A stretch of DNA of 64,000 nucleotides from Siphonodentalium dalli (lineage: Eukaryota > Mollusca > Scaphopoda > Gadilida > Siphonodentaliidae), in assembly GCA_032622095.1 (NCBI GenBank), contig CP136068.1:7791314-7855313 (forward strand), read 5' to 3'. Position 1 is the stretch's first letter. Each line of letters opens with the position of its first letter. The position numbers and the translations under genes are program-made. Positions 10,641 to 25,600 of the stretch are shown here, in pieces. The notes below the pieces were generated by a model. It saw nothing but the letters and a program-made list of their open reading frames with translations. It ran no database searches and was not told where the DNA came from.

Positions 10641-13600
10641 CTGTAAAATACAGATGATAGACATGGTTGGATTTAAATTCTGATTCACTCTGCTGACAAG
10701 TAAATTCAATTTCTGCTGATTGGTCAGTTGCCCAGGTGTAGCTGTCATAAAATCATATAATCATATGATTTTACGTAGTATGACGCATGCGTACATACGA
10801 TGGCCTGCAATGTAGCAATGTAAAAAGCAGGAAATTTGAATTATGATTGAATTATCGCTTGATTCTGTGAATGACTCGGGCAGGGACCAGCCTAAAAGTT
10901 TAAATTTGGGAGAAGTCGTTGGTTATTAGCCCTTTCAGTGCCAGGGGCTGATCTCATCGGCCCTAATTTACAGTATGTAGAGTGCCAGGGCCGATAAAAT
11001 CAGCCCTAAACAAAAAATAATTTATTTTTTTTATTTATTTTGGGTAGAATTTTTTTTGGATATGCTTAAGCATGCTATAGCGAATTTAAAAACAAACTGG
11101 ATAAAACCTTAGGGGCATGTTATAACTCAAAACTATCACCATGTATTCATAGTAATAATTTTGATGCCCATGAAAAACGTAAGATTCCCTGGCACTAAAC
11201 CAACAAAATAAGTCTTGCACTGAAAGAGTTAAAGAATATAAGAAAAAATTATTAAAATTGTAAAAAATTGTAAAACATAATAATAAATGATGAAAAATTG
11301 TTAGGCCAATGCATTCTCTTATATATGCGAGGCGACCTATGGTCGACTCGCATATATAAGAGAATGCATTGGCACAGGGTATATGGGTTGATACAAAAAT
11401 CGGACTTGGCACTGAAAGGGTTAAATAGGGAGAAGTGAAATGTTATCAGGAAGAAATAACGATGCCTGAAGTTCAATTTACACCTCAACCCTCACCCTTC
11501 TATGATCCATTAAGTATTATGAAACACAACAGCCATTTTGAAAGCCAGTATAGTGAGTAAGAACACCATTATAATCCGTAGATATCCTTTCAATATGATG
11601 TTGGGCCATATCATATGCAAGCCTGCAAATAGCGTGTCTGTCATTTGCAGAATGAGGTCCCCAGAGGGTGAATTTAGTGACGCTATCCACATAGCGGGCT
11701 AGCATCACTAAATTCACCCTCTGGGGACCTCATTCTGCTTAGGCCCTCAACTGCTATGACAGACCTAGGATCAGATTGAAGTTCCCCAGTTGAAGTTGGT
11801 GATGTTCACCCATTGGGCACCTCAATTATGAATTTTATCTTCTGCAAATTAGGGGATATAGAAACTTCCTAGAATGGAAATGTAACTAAAAACAATGCTA
11901 ATTTGCTACTTATATAGATACTTCCCAGAAGATGAGGCCTAAGCAGAATGAGGTCCCCAGAGGGTGAATTTAGTGATGCTAGCCCACTATGCGGGATAGC
12001 GTCACTAAATTTACCCTCTGGGGACCTTATTCTGCAAATGACAGACACGCTATTTGCAGGCTTGGCCATATGCATACTGGTATATGAGAGAGAAGTCATT
12101 TCCAAGGACCAGCCTAGAGGTTTCATATTGGGAGAAGTCACTTCTCCCTATTTTATTATGAGAGAGAAGTGGACTGTTTCTATCAAGGCTCAAAATAAAA
12201 AAAATTCTACTGACTGTCAAAATGACAGGCACCAAATGGATGGTGTTGGTCATTTCAAAATTGTGCCTGTCAAACTTTGAGATGTAGTGAATGAGACCGT
12301 ATTTAAAAATTTCCAATCATCTTATTATTCGTCAATGAGTGAGTTAGTTAGAATCCAATCTACACCCAGGAAAAACCCAAGTTATTTTTGTTTTCAAAAG
12401 TTCAAAAACGTTCCCGTCGATTAATACCTACAAATGCACTTCACAAACGAGATAATTGCATTAACTCTGAATTGATCTGAAATTAAAAAAGAACTATTTT
12501 TTACTTTCATGTCTGATTTGGCCAGTAATGGCTCCTTGGATGTACGCAAACAGATACAGATTGTTTAAATATTTGCATTGGACAAAATGTCCGACAGATA
12601 CATAAGTGCACTGGACATAAGCTATTTTTCTTCGGACAATGACCGTGACCGCCACTTATTTTGAGCCTTGGTTTCTATGATCCAATAAGTATTAGGCAAC
12701 ACAATAGTCCATTTATAAAACATTATAGTGAGTAAGAACACCATTATAATCAGTAAATAGACTTTAAATATGCTAATGGGACATGTGCATACTGGTATAT
12801 GAGAGAGAAGTCACTTCTCCCTGGGACAAAACTAGGGAGAGTGGAACATTTTAGGGAGAAGATGTCTCCCAAGTCGCCCTCGAGGCTGATCCCTGTCAGA
12901 AAGTCAGAACAATGTGTTATTTAGAACTTAATTGCGATATAACCAGGCAGAATCATACACATGACTTTTAGCGATGTCCGCTTCAATATCTTTCAGAATG
13001 AGGCAATAATTGTAGATGAATATAGAACAGTAAAGCATTCTTTTCTAGCAAAATGGTTCTCTAGTGATCAGTGTTAAGCAGCAAATAAAATTATCCTTGT
13101 TTATCCCTCCCTGTGGGAATACGTTGGATGGGAAATTTGGGTGATGGGGGTGGGGAAAGGGACCCTAAATGGATCTGCAGCCCCTATAAGCGGAAACCCT
13201 GAATAATCGCTAAACCATTCCAACATGAGTGATGCTCTATATATACATACATGTACTTAAGGATTGTGTTTACCTGATATAAGAGTGCAGAATAAATGTA
13301 GAATATAAATACAGAACACAACTTGTATCAGAATATCAAATATTTGTTTAACTTGTTGCAGATGGCACATAGTAACATTTCACTCAAGCTGAGCTCTCGT
13401 GATATATATATCCTTCAACTAAGATAATTTTATAATTGATTCTTGATTAATTAAGATGCATCTTGTGATCTGTTCATATATTTTTGTAATTTACAAATTT
13501 CACTAATGCCTCGCATATATAAGAGAATGCATTGATTGGCCTTAAACAATTCTTTTTTTTAACACTTTTTACCATTTTTTCTTACATTCTTTAACAATTT

Positions 13601-16600
13601 TATAATTTTTTCTTACATTTTTTAACAATTTTTATAATATTTTTCTACATTCTTTGACAATTTTATCATTTTTGATATGTGTTAAGCCAATGCATTCTCT
13701 TATAATATATGCGAGGCGACCTATGGTCGACTCGCATATATAAGAGAATGCATTGGCACAGGGCCGTTCTGTTGGGTAAAGGGTTAAGTATATCACACTT
13801 TAAGTATCGACAAACTATTATGTTCTGGATATCATATATAATCATTCAATGATTATGTTTGTGCCATTAACCCTTTCATGACGGGAGCTGTGCTGGTTTA
13901 CTATATAAATGACCTGCTGTGAGTGACCACCTGTCAAACGCGACCAACGGTCGGTGTTTTGTGGCAAGAATTACCAAATCTACCCGCTATGAACGACCGC
14001 CAGACATGAATAAATAAGTCTTTAACCAGCACTTTCGGTAAACATAGAAACCTGTTGTGAGGCGTACAAAATCATGACCAGCAATGTATTAATTACAACT
14101 GCGTGATAATGTGATTAACCCTTTACCCAACAGAAGGGCCCTGTGCCAATGCATTCTCTTATATATGCGAGTCGACCATAGATCGCCTCGCATATATAAG
14201 AGAATGCATTGGCTTAACACATTAAAAATTATAAAATTGTTAAAGAATGTAAGAAAAAATGGTAAAAAAAGATTTTTTTTAGGCCAATGCATTCTCTTAT
14301 ATATGCGAGGCGACCTATGGTCGACTCACATATATAAGAGAATGCATTGGCACAGGGCATAACTGTAACTATCACAATCTGGTCAAGGAGCCGGTTCCAA
14401 TGATATCCATATTTGTATGGTTCTATTGAGACAGACTGAAGATATTTTAGGCTGTTGAAGCTTTATTTGGCCGGTTTTGGCCGTTTTGTTGGGTAAAGGG
14501 TTAAGAGCCTTAACACGTGCTGTAGGTTTTCTTGGAAACTAAACTAGGTCACAGTAATGTCAACAACCATGTCATTGTCAATTCATTCGGGTTTCCTTTG
14601 AATTTATTTGAGATTTCTCATTGGTGAAGAATGGGTTTAAGATAACTGGCCATTAATTCCCGCAATTAGTTAATTTAGTACAATATCAGGACCGAACGAA
14701 GAGTCAAATGACGAAAGATAGACAAAACAATTTAACAAATAAATTGTGTTTGCGTAAGTCTTCCATTTTCAATTTCATCCTGGAACTGTTTTGTCAACAA
14801 GACATATGTGTATATACTTTTACCTGCTATATTTCATTTATCTTATCATTATGTTGAAATTAAATTGTGTGCTAATGTTGTTCAATTTAGTTTTACAATA
14901 ACAGATAAAGGCAAGCCTTGAAATAGGGTGTCTGTCATTTGCAGAATGAGGTCCCCAGAGGGTGAATTTAGTGATGCTACCCCGCATAGCGGGCTAGCAT
15001 CACCAAATTCACCCTCTGGGGACTTCATTCTGCTTACACCTATGGATGACCACCTGTCATTAGCGACCGTTTTTCCTTGGCAAAATGGGTGGTTGTTCAT
15101 AACAGGTTTCACTGTATAAGAGTATGCACTGGCTAACAATGTGTTCTCTTATATATGCGAGGCTCACACATATAAGAGAATGCATTGGCACAGGGTTTTC
15201 ACAAAATTTCAGGAAGTTCCAGTCATGGAAGGGTTGAACAATGTAAGGAATGATGCTTTTGTTGTGTGGCACAAATAATCATAGATTGATACCCATGATG
15301 CCATTTCTAGATATTAGCCAGGTCCAGCCCAATGTACGTGTACTTGTAATGTGTGTTGCCATTGCCAACAGAGTTCACCTGACTTGCGAGGTCATTTAGC
15401 TTCCCAGAAGATGAGGCCTAAGCTGAATGAGGTCACCAGAGGGTGAATTTAGTGATGCTAAATTCACCATCTGGGGACCTCATTATGCAAATGACAGTCA
15501 CACTATTTCAAGGCTTGCCTGTAACAGGGTTTCAACTTCTGTCTAATCAGTCATTGCTAACATGTTCTGGACCGCTTCGTAATATTTGAATCGTCACTCA
15601 CAGATCATGTCTTTGTTGTCTACTGTTTATGAACACACAAGACTATAGATACAAATACACCCTGCAGCAAAACTTACCGAATCTAGCGATGATAGCGCCA
15701 ACGAATAACACGATCACAGAAATATAGCTGTGTATATCCTCACAGACCTCTGTCTCTGATGACGTCATCCCAGAAACATTGTAAGGAGCCAACGTCACAG
15801 ACGATGAGTTCAGTGGGGTGGGGTTAACATGTAGGTGCCCTCCTCTCAGTGAATGTGACACATTATGGCACACCGTCGTATTGTAAGTCTGTGAACTGTG
15901 ACTGAAATAGAATGGATCAAATGCACTTCCTGGGAGCCATATTGCGACAACGCATACAGAAAGACTTGCTATCTGTTCTGTGAGGGCATATAGCCCAGTC
16001 CTCTCAATGCCAACGCATTTTCTGATGAACGGGTAGGCGACGGAGCCGAGTATTCCAAACACCCCAGCTGCGGCCATTAGTCCTCCCATAATGGCTTCGT
16101 TGAATCCCTGGGTGTATCCGTAAGCTGCAATGATAAAAATATATGAACAAAGCACATTATACGGCACATTAGTTTCAATGCACTTTACTCTTCGGATCCA
16201 GATGAAAAAATTTGGGTGCCGGAATAATAACACGGGGGAAATTTCCTTTAAATTTAACAAGAGTACAGGCGTGAAATAATGGGGTCATTTCCCAACATAT
16301 TCTTTGTTTAGCCCCTATCAGAACCAAGAGAATCTGTGTGAGCCATTTTATCTGATTCTTAAAGGTACTCAATCCGATCAGAGCGTCCCCATCTCAACAG
16401 ATTCCAAGAACAACAATCCGATCAGAGGGTCCTATATTACTATTTCTTTGGCTTTGGGGGTAAAAGATATTTGATTCGAGTCGAGGAACCCATCAAACAA
16501 AGCTCAGAGTTATTAGATATTGATTTTTGAAATTTGTTATTTTCTCGAGATGAGTACTAATAATTGCATACAATTTCGTAATCTGCTCGAGATGTGTACA

Positions 16601-19600
16601 CCAAAACACTATTCAAACAGACAAGGATGGATAACTCTAAAATCAAGTGGTAATAATAACGCAATTTTGACTGTGTTCTGGGCCAGAAAGTATTCCCGAT
16701 AATGAAAAATAATAGATTTCTAAAATCGATATCTAACAAATCTGAGCTTTGATGGGTGACTTCCTCGACTCGAATCAAATATTTTTGACCCCCGAAGCCA
16801 TTGAAATAGTAATTGAGAGGAGTTTTATCAGATTGAGTACCTTTAATAATCATTTTGCAGCATATTGAAGTGGTTTTTATATGAATAGCAGCAATTTGAA
16901 TTGAAATAAAAAAAATTATTGGGACCCAAATAAGCAGCATACATTGTACATGTACAGGGGATCTTTACTTGAAAATAAATAAGAGTTCCTGTATAGTTAT
17001 TAGGATCATGAAAGTACATCAATTATTAGCTCGGTTATAACGAACCAAAGCCGAACGCTTTGGGTCATATATAGACTATATCTGATTTTGTGATGTCACC
17101 AATTATTTCTTTCAATGGCCGGCGTTCCAAAATGAGGGGATTTACTATCGGAATTATGCACAGTGAAGTTCATTCGTTGCCGCTGTTTACATTTTATTGA
17201 GAACATAATTATAACACATTATGGACTGTCAAATATTTGCAATGGAGTGGCCTAAAATATAAATGTCGCGTGCAATGGGAAAATCTCAATCACTCTAGCT
17301 GGGCTGGGGACAATACTGGAATCGAGATCGAAATTCGTGATGCAAGCAAATGTTTAAATTATCCTTTACAAAGTACATACGTGAATCTGATAATCCTCAG
17401 ATATCCTACTCAGATATCGACAAGAAACACATACTTATGAACAAAGCAGAAGATACATTCAGGTTATAGCAAATTCGGTGTCGATGGTGAAAGCTACATG
17501 ATGACGTTGCTCATTGAGTTTCGTTGAAATCGACATGATGACATTTTTTGAAAGAAATCGACAAGTATAGTACACAGCTCAATCGGATTGCGCACACAGC
17601 GCCAATAATATAATGGTTAATTTCAGTAAAATACTCCCCTCTAGACAACAATCAACAGTCTTGACTTTTGAATACTTTCAGTTTGATGTTGGTAGTTTAT
17701 ATCTATATTTGCGAATGTCTGTCTGTCTGTGTTCTATAGAAATTCACAGGGGACCATCTAGATGATGCCAAAGGGGTCTACTATGAGTAGCTTTTTACGA
17801 GAAAGATAATGGTCCGGGTTAGAATTTTCTAAAGTGACGCCGTTGTTGTCAGGGGCAGAAAAAAAATTTGTCGCCGATTGCCACCAAACTTATATATAAT
17901 CATCCCCATAATATGAGGAATCTAATGGTGGTTTAAATATGAAAAAAGTCGCGCCATTCGCGTCGGGGGTGCCGGAAGGGGAGGGGGTGCCAGATATTTT
18001 TTTCTGTATCCGATTGCCACGAAACTTACATATAATCATCCCCATGATATGAAGAATCCAACGGTGTGGTTTAAATATGTCAAAGGTGGCGTCGTTTGAG
18101 TCAGGGATGAACGGAAGGGGAGATGGGCACCAAAATTGATAAAACTAATTTTAGCGCCGATTTCCACCAAATTGATATATATTCTTCTTCATGATACAAG
18201 GAATCTAATTGTGCGATTTAACAACGCCAAATTGTTGTTTTTGGATGAGAGATTGGGAGGGGTGGGCACTAAATTTGATAACAAGTCGCCGATTGCCACC
18301 ACACTTATACAAAATCATCCCCATGGTATGAGGAGTCTAATGGTGTGGCTTTTATCTGTCAAATGTGGCCTCATTCGAGTCAGGGTTGCATTGAAAGGGA
18401 CAGGGGCACCAAAATTGATGCACAATTTTTTTAGCGCCAATTTCCACCAAATTGATGCACGTCCTTATCCATGATACGAGGAATCTAATCGTGATTTAAA
18501 GACGCCATAGTGGTACTGTTTGGGTGAGAGATGGAGAGGGGAGGGATTGGCACCAAATTTGATAAAAAAAATTGTTTAGTCGCCGATTATCACCAAACTT
18601 ATAAACAATCATCTCCATTATATCAGGAGTGTACTCGTGTGGTTTAAGGATGTCACAAGTGGGACCATTCGAGTCAGTGGTGTATAGAGATGAGAGGGAC
18701 ACAAAAAAATTATATCTATATGTTTAGTGCCGATTTCCACCAGATTGATACATATTCTTCTCCGTGAACTGAGGAGTCTTATCTTGTGGTTTAGATACAC
18801 CAAATTGGGTGAGAGATATGGGGACCTTAAATTTGATACAAATTTGTATACTCGCCAATTTTCACCAATTTCATATATATGCATCTCTAATCTCTAATGA
18901 GTCTTAGTGTGTGCAGCTTGAGTCCGAAATAGGGACGGGAGGGTCACCAAAACTGATACAAAATATTTTTAGTACCAATTACCATCAAATTCAGACACGT
19001 TCTTCTCAAATGATACAAGAAATAAAATCGTGCTGTCTGTCTGTCTTTTTGTCTGTCTGTGTTCGTTCTATATATAACTTCACGCGGTACAATCGAGATG
19101 GCACCAAGGCGTTCTAAGAGGGGTAACTTTTTACAAAGAAGATAATGGTGCGGGTTAAAATTTCTAAAATGACGCTGTTGGTGGGAGGGGAAATTTAAAA
19201 AATATGGTGAAATCGTTTTGTCGCTGATTTCCACCAAACGAATACATAATCACCTTCGCAATATGGCGTTGTTTGAGTCAGCGTTGTATCAACAATTGAT
19301 TTAGTAAACCAAATTCCACCAAATCCATACACGTTTTTCTCTAATGATATACCATGAATTAAATCACATTTGGTGTCGTTCGCGTCACGGATGGCGAGCC
19401 GATATGCACTATCATTGATAAGATTTCTATTCGCCGATATCTACATCTATATCTATATTTGCGAATGTCTGTCTGTCTGTCTGTGTTCTATAGAAATTCA
19501 CAGGGGACCATCTAGATAATGCCAAAGGGGTCTAATAGGAGTAGTTTTTTACGAGAAAGATAATGGTTGGGGTTAGAATTTTCTAAAGTGACGCTGTTGT

Positions 19601-22600
19601 TGTCAGGGGCAGAAAAGGGGGAGGGGCAGAAAAAAAAATTGTCGCCGATTGCCACCAAACTTATATATAATCATCCCCATAATATGAGGAATCTAATGGC
19701 GTGGTTTAAATATGGCAAAAGTCGCACCGTTCGCGTCAGGGGTGCCCGGAAGGGGGGGGAGCAGATTTTTTTTTCTGTCGCCGATTGCCACGAAACTTAC
19801 ATATAATCATCCCCATGATATGAAGAATCCAACGGTGTGGTTTAATATGTCAAAAGTGGCGTCGTTTGAGTCAGGGATGAACGGAAGGGGAGAGGGGCAC
19901 CAAAATTGATAAAACTAATTTTAGCGCCGATTTCCACCAAATTGATATATATTCTTCTTCATGATACAAGGAATCTAATTGTGCGATTTAACAACGCCAA
20001 ATAGTTGTTTTTGAAATCTGTCAAATGTGGCCTCATTCGAATCAGGGTTGCATTGATAGGGACAGGGGCACCAAAATTGATGCACAATTTTTTTAGCGCC
20101 AATTTCCACCAAATTGATACACGTTCTTATCCATGATACGAGGAATCTAATTGTGATTTAAAGACGCCATAGTGGTGCTGTTTGGGTGAGAGGGGGGCGG
20201 AGAGGGGGGCGATTGGCACCAAATTTGATAAAAAAAATTGTTTAGTCGCCGATTATCACCAAACTTATAAACAATCATCTCCATGATATCAGGAGTGTAA
20301 TCGTGTGGTTTAAGGATGTCACAAGTGGGGCCATTCGAGTCAGTGGTGTATAGAGATGAGAGGGACACAAAAAATCATATCTATATGTTTAGTGCCGATT
20401 TCCACCAGATTGATACATATTCTTCTCCGTGATACGAGGAATCTTATCGTGTGGTTTAGATACACCAAATTGGTGCCCTATGGGTGAGAGATATGGGGAC
20501 CTTAAATTTGATACGAATTTGTATACTCGCCAATCAAGCCTGGATATAAATTTTTTTTGAGTGTCTGACAAAATGACAGGCACCAAAGATTCGGCGTCTG
20601 ACATTTGAAAAGTGCGTCTGTCATTTACCTGGTATCAATAAATAGCAGCAAATAGTTGTTTTTTAGCCCATTCCAATGCACAATTTAGATTCATTGATGT
20701 ACCATGTTATGAATTATGGTGTTTTACATCACTTTTAGCTGAAGCTCATATTATCATGTCATAATGTGACAGGGGTGCAAAGTCAGACAAGGCTGTCATT
20801 ATATCACTTACTCAAGTTACTGAAACTATTAATGTCGATCAAATCGGAAAATTAGGATTACTATACGTGATCGGGACTTTTGCATACATTATTTACTGTG
20901 CTAAGTCACTGAACTGCCCATTGCTAATATCAAATTGGCTGGATCGGATCAGATTAATCGGAAGTTGTCCGATATAGTAGCGCAAAATAGTCCGCAGAAA
21001 AAATCCTACGCCGTGCTTCCCCCAAGTAAACACAAGCAGATGTTTCAAAACGCGGCGATTTAAAAACTACCCGGTATGAATTTTTTCGGAATTTCTTCCG
21101 CTAAATCTCCAACTAACACCCTTAACTTGTGGAATATATTACACTTGTGCTGATTTAACTTGTGACATCTCGGTGTTTCTTACGTCAAACGAGAAAAACA
21201 CGACGAAGTGTATTTCTTGGTTGGAGTTTCCCCCCAGTGGCAGCCATTTTTTCTGGGTTTTTCACATTCTAAAAATAGAAAGTCGTAAATAGTGCGGACG
21301 TGAAGGCAGCGATAATTTGCAGTTTGCGATCAATCATCAATCGCGGACAATTTAGGTTAGAGGTTGCATTAAAATTACATTTATAGGTCCTGTATACGGA
21401 ACGGATCATTAACATGTTTTCGGTAAAACGCGTTGTATTGGTGGGGGGATTTGATATTTAGTGCACAGTAGTGGTAATTCAATGTCTTTGCCGCGGAAAA
21501 TACATCTACTTGTTGTTTTCCCCTTAATTATATATTTTTTGTGAAGATAATGTTCGCCGGACAAACTGACGGACGATAATAAGGCGGCGCCGGCCATCGG
21601 TGTATTTGGCTCGGTCAATGACTGTGTCCGACCTCTTATATCCAGGCTTGTCGCCAATTTTCACCAATTTCATATATATGCATCTCTAATCTCTAATGAG
21701 TCTTAGTGTGTGCAGCTTGAGTCCGAAATAGGGACGGGAGGGTCACCAAAACTGATACAAAATATTTTTAGTACCAATTACCATCAAATTCAGACACGTT
21801 CTTCTCAAATGATACAAGAAATAAAATTGTGCTGTCTGTCTGTCTTTTTGTCTGTCTGTGTTCGTTCTATATATAACTTCACGCGGTACAATCGAGATGG
21901 CACCAAGGCGTTCTAAGAGGGGTAACTTTTTACAAGGAAGATAATGGTGCGGGTTAAAATTTTCTAAAATGACGCTGTTGGTGGGAGGGGAAATTAAAAA
22001 AATATGGTGAAATAGTTTTGTCGCTGATTTCCACCAAACGAATACATAATCACATTCGCAATATGGCGTTGTTCGAGTCAGCGTTGCATCAACAATTGAT
22101 TTAATAAACAAAATTCCACCAAATTCAAACATGTTTTTCTCTAATGATATACCATGAATTAAATCACATTTGGTGTCGTTTGCGTCACGGATGGCGAGCG
22201 GATATGCACTATCATTGATAAGATTGCTATTCGCCGATATCCACATATAAGTTATTTACAGTCACCAGGCCATCTCCATATCATTTTAAGTAGTTGGGCG
22301 TTCACATTTCACAATCCCGACATATGGTGCCCCACATAAGTCACTTGAACAATTATATCTTCTTAACAGTCATATTTATATGGGAATGGCAATCAAGGCA
22401 TTCACACAATGAGCAAGCAAAAAGAGATAACTAGAAGAAGCATTAAACGTATATTTATCATTCTATTGAAGAGATACATATATTCGTGCAAACTGAGAGA
22501 GCTCGAACTGTCATAGGATTGCATATATATAATAACAAAATTTAGTCTGTTCCATTCAATACAGTTTCCACAAAAAGTTACAATTTGTCAAGAGATATGG

Positions 22601-25600
22601 AAGGCCTGTTCAAAAATAGTGGTCACAGTGTGCAGTCAAATATAGTTTCTTCTGATATACAAGAAAATGCAGTTAGTAGCACAAGACTTTTCAGGATCCT
22701 ACCAATACTGACATCTGACAAGGGTTTTAGAACAGACTCATCGACTGACATAAGCAACTCAAAATCTCGCTCTGTGTCTGGCACATGTAGCTGATATATG
22801 TGCGCAGCAACATTTCGTTTAAACTAAGAATATTTAGCCAATATATAGCACCACGAGCAGAGGAGCACCTGGAAATTTCTTTGAAACATCTGTATTTTCA
22901 TGGAGATATGATAGCCAGGTGTCCTCGAGATCTTAGTCCAACCCACTAGATTGATTGATACATCTCAATATGTAAAACCCAATTATCATCTTTTTTTGAA
23001 CTAATGTGTTTATGATGTTCATGTATCATATTATAACGTCTAATGTATACGAAGTTGTAAATAAATAAATACTTCATTATTGGTGGAACGGATTAATCGC
23101 GATAAACAGAATGACAATTGACAAGGTGAGCCACTACTTATATTCCATGACTGTAATAATCATGTTTTGTGATGCTATTTGAATATACAATTTATGAGAA
23201 AACGTATAACACTTTAAGCAAGAGCATTCTCTATTCCCAACAAATATCCACAGCATACATTAACCTGGGCAACGCCGGGTAACCCTGCTAGTTCTATAAT
23301 AATTTGTTCAAAAGGAATGGCTTTTAAAAGTTTTTTCTTTAGGTTTTAAGTCTGAGTCGGTGAGCTCGTAGTCTGTTTGCATTGTGAATCTCTGATTTCT
23401 CACATGCCTTGGTAAATGATATTGAACTAATAAAACACGAAATTGCTATAGAACCCACTCTGTCGATGAACCCTTGTGCATGCCTAGAGTGTAATATATC
23501 ATAATCACACCACGACATAATGCCTAATCCCGGTCGCAGAGAGTATGATGTCAGGATTGAAGGGTTCGATGGGTACGTAGTGCCCTGCAAATCGGGGGTT
23601 TTCATTTTTAATCGAAATACAGTAATGCCCAAAATATTGAGAGCTTTCCGATGATGGCAACAAGCCATATTTCCGACTAAATCCTGAAAAATTACCCATA
23701 ATTCTGCTGTAGTTAAGGGGTCAATTACTTTGGGTATTACTGTTGGTAAGAGATTCGAAATTGCATCAAATCTCGAATCAAATCATTATATAGTGTGTAT
23801 TAACAGTGAAGAGGTTGCACAGTTTGGGACCCACTTGAATTGGTAGCTGTAATGAACCGCACACCTCTTAATAACTGATCACCAATGGACATTAATGCGT
23901 CTCATTTTCCTCATAAATACTGAAGGCTGCAAATCATTGAATGCGATGAGTGGTGGATGGGGAGTAACTCTTTATAATGTGCTTTCGAACTTTTGTGGTC
24001 GGCAAACTTCCGACGATTTTCATGTTGCACTGGAATCCGCCATTTAAATTGTATCATTCTGAACTCCTTGACCTATATATGGCAGTATATTGAATGGAGA
24101 TTTGAGATGTTTGCCGAATGAGTTTGGATGTAATTTCTATTATGACATTCAACTCCTGGACTCCCGGAGTCATGTTGGGTTTACCTCATTTTTTACTGAG
24201 ATTATAATGAATTTAATAATTGGGTGGTCCATTAATAGATCATTTGCGACAGTGTTGTAGGTATGTGTATGTGCACGCACAATAGTAATGGTGTAAGCAC
24301 TATGTAGTCTATAGAAACCATGTGGATGCCGTCAATACACCTGAGAGAATCGCATTGAATTGGATCTATTCGCAGGGGCCTATGGGTGCAAGAATTTAAA
24401 TGTACTTAAATTCGTAAATATATGCTGGATAAAACGTGAGTAGCCTTCGTTGTCAGAAAACTTCTCTCGGTACCCTGCAACAAACAATTGCTCAAAACTT
24501 ATCATTAAGATTTTAATAAGTGACGATTCAATTTGTGATTTGATTTGATGTGAAATCCTTAACCCGATTCAATTTGAGATTCGATTCAAGCTGCAAATGC
24601 CAGATTCGTCGGAGTCTATGTTAAACCCAAGAACAGTCAATATAGAGTAAGGCTAAAACTCATCAATATGAATATTGTCGAACCCAAGAACAGTCATATA
24701 CAGTAAGGCTAAAACTCACAAATATGAATATTGTCGAACCCAAGAACAGTCATATACAGTAAGGCTAAAACTCACCAATATGAATATTGTCGAACCCAAG
24801 AACAGTCATATACAGTAAGGCTAACCCAAAGCCAGCGTAAGCTTCGTCGTATCTCGAGTAGGTACCCCAGCCTTTATATATCGTGATAAAACCTGAGAAC
24901 ACTCGCGATAGAAACTTCTTGGTTTTGCCGGGTGCATTCGCTGGAGTTATATCTCCTGCAGTCTCTTTATCGTTCATCATGGCACGGTCGTCTTCTCCTT
25001 CTAATTTGTTGCTACCTGAAACCATTATGTGGGTGTGGCGATTAGGTTGGTGTATTAATTATGTTGGTGTGGCGATTAGGTTGGTGTAGTAATTATGTTG
25101 GTTCAATTTGAGTCAGCGATTAGGTTGGTGTAGTCGGCGATTAGGTTGGTGTAGTAATTATTTTGGTGTGGCGATTATGTTGGTGTGGCGATTAGGTTGG
25201 TGTAGTAATTATGTTGGTGTGGCGATTAGGTTGGTGTAGTAATTATGTTGGTGTGGCGATTAGGTTGGTGTAGTAATTATGTTGGTGTGGCGATTAGGTT
25301 GGTGTAGTAATTATGTTGGTGTGGCGATTAGGTTGGTGTAGTAATTATGTTGGTGTGGCGATTAGGTTGGTGTATTAATTATGTTGGTGTGGCGATTAGG
25401 TTGGTGTAGTAATTATGTTGGTGTGGCGATTAGGTTGGTGTATTAATTATGTTGGTGCGGCGATTAGGTTGGTGTATTAATTATGTTGGTGTGGCGATTA
25501 GGTTGGTGTAGTAATTATGTTGGTGTGGCGATTAGGTTGGTGTAGTAATTATGTTGGTGTGGCGATTAGGTTGGTGTAGTAATTATGTTGGTGTGGCGAT

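Noticed and set aside
10011-10748. 245-codon minus-strand frame
   Set aside because: It overlaps ferroportin exon 8 in another frame and shows no family similarity, while the exon 8 frame matches a conserved block.
22585-22794. 69-codon serine-rich frame
   Set aside because: Protein-like composition, but no homologue recognised and no exon signals; left unannotated as a gene.
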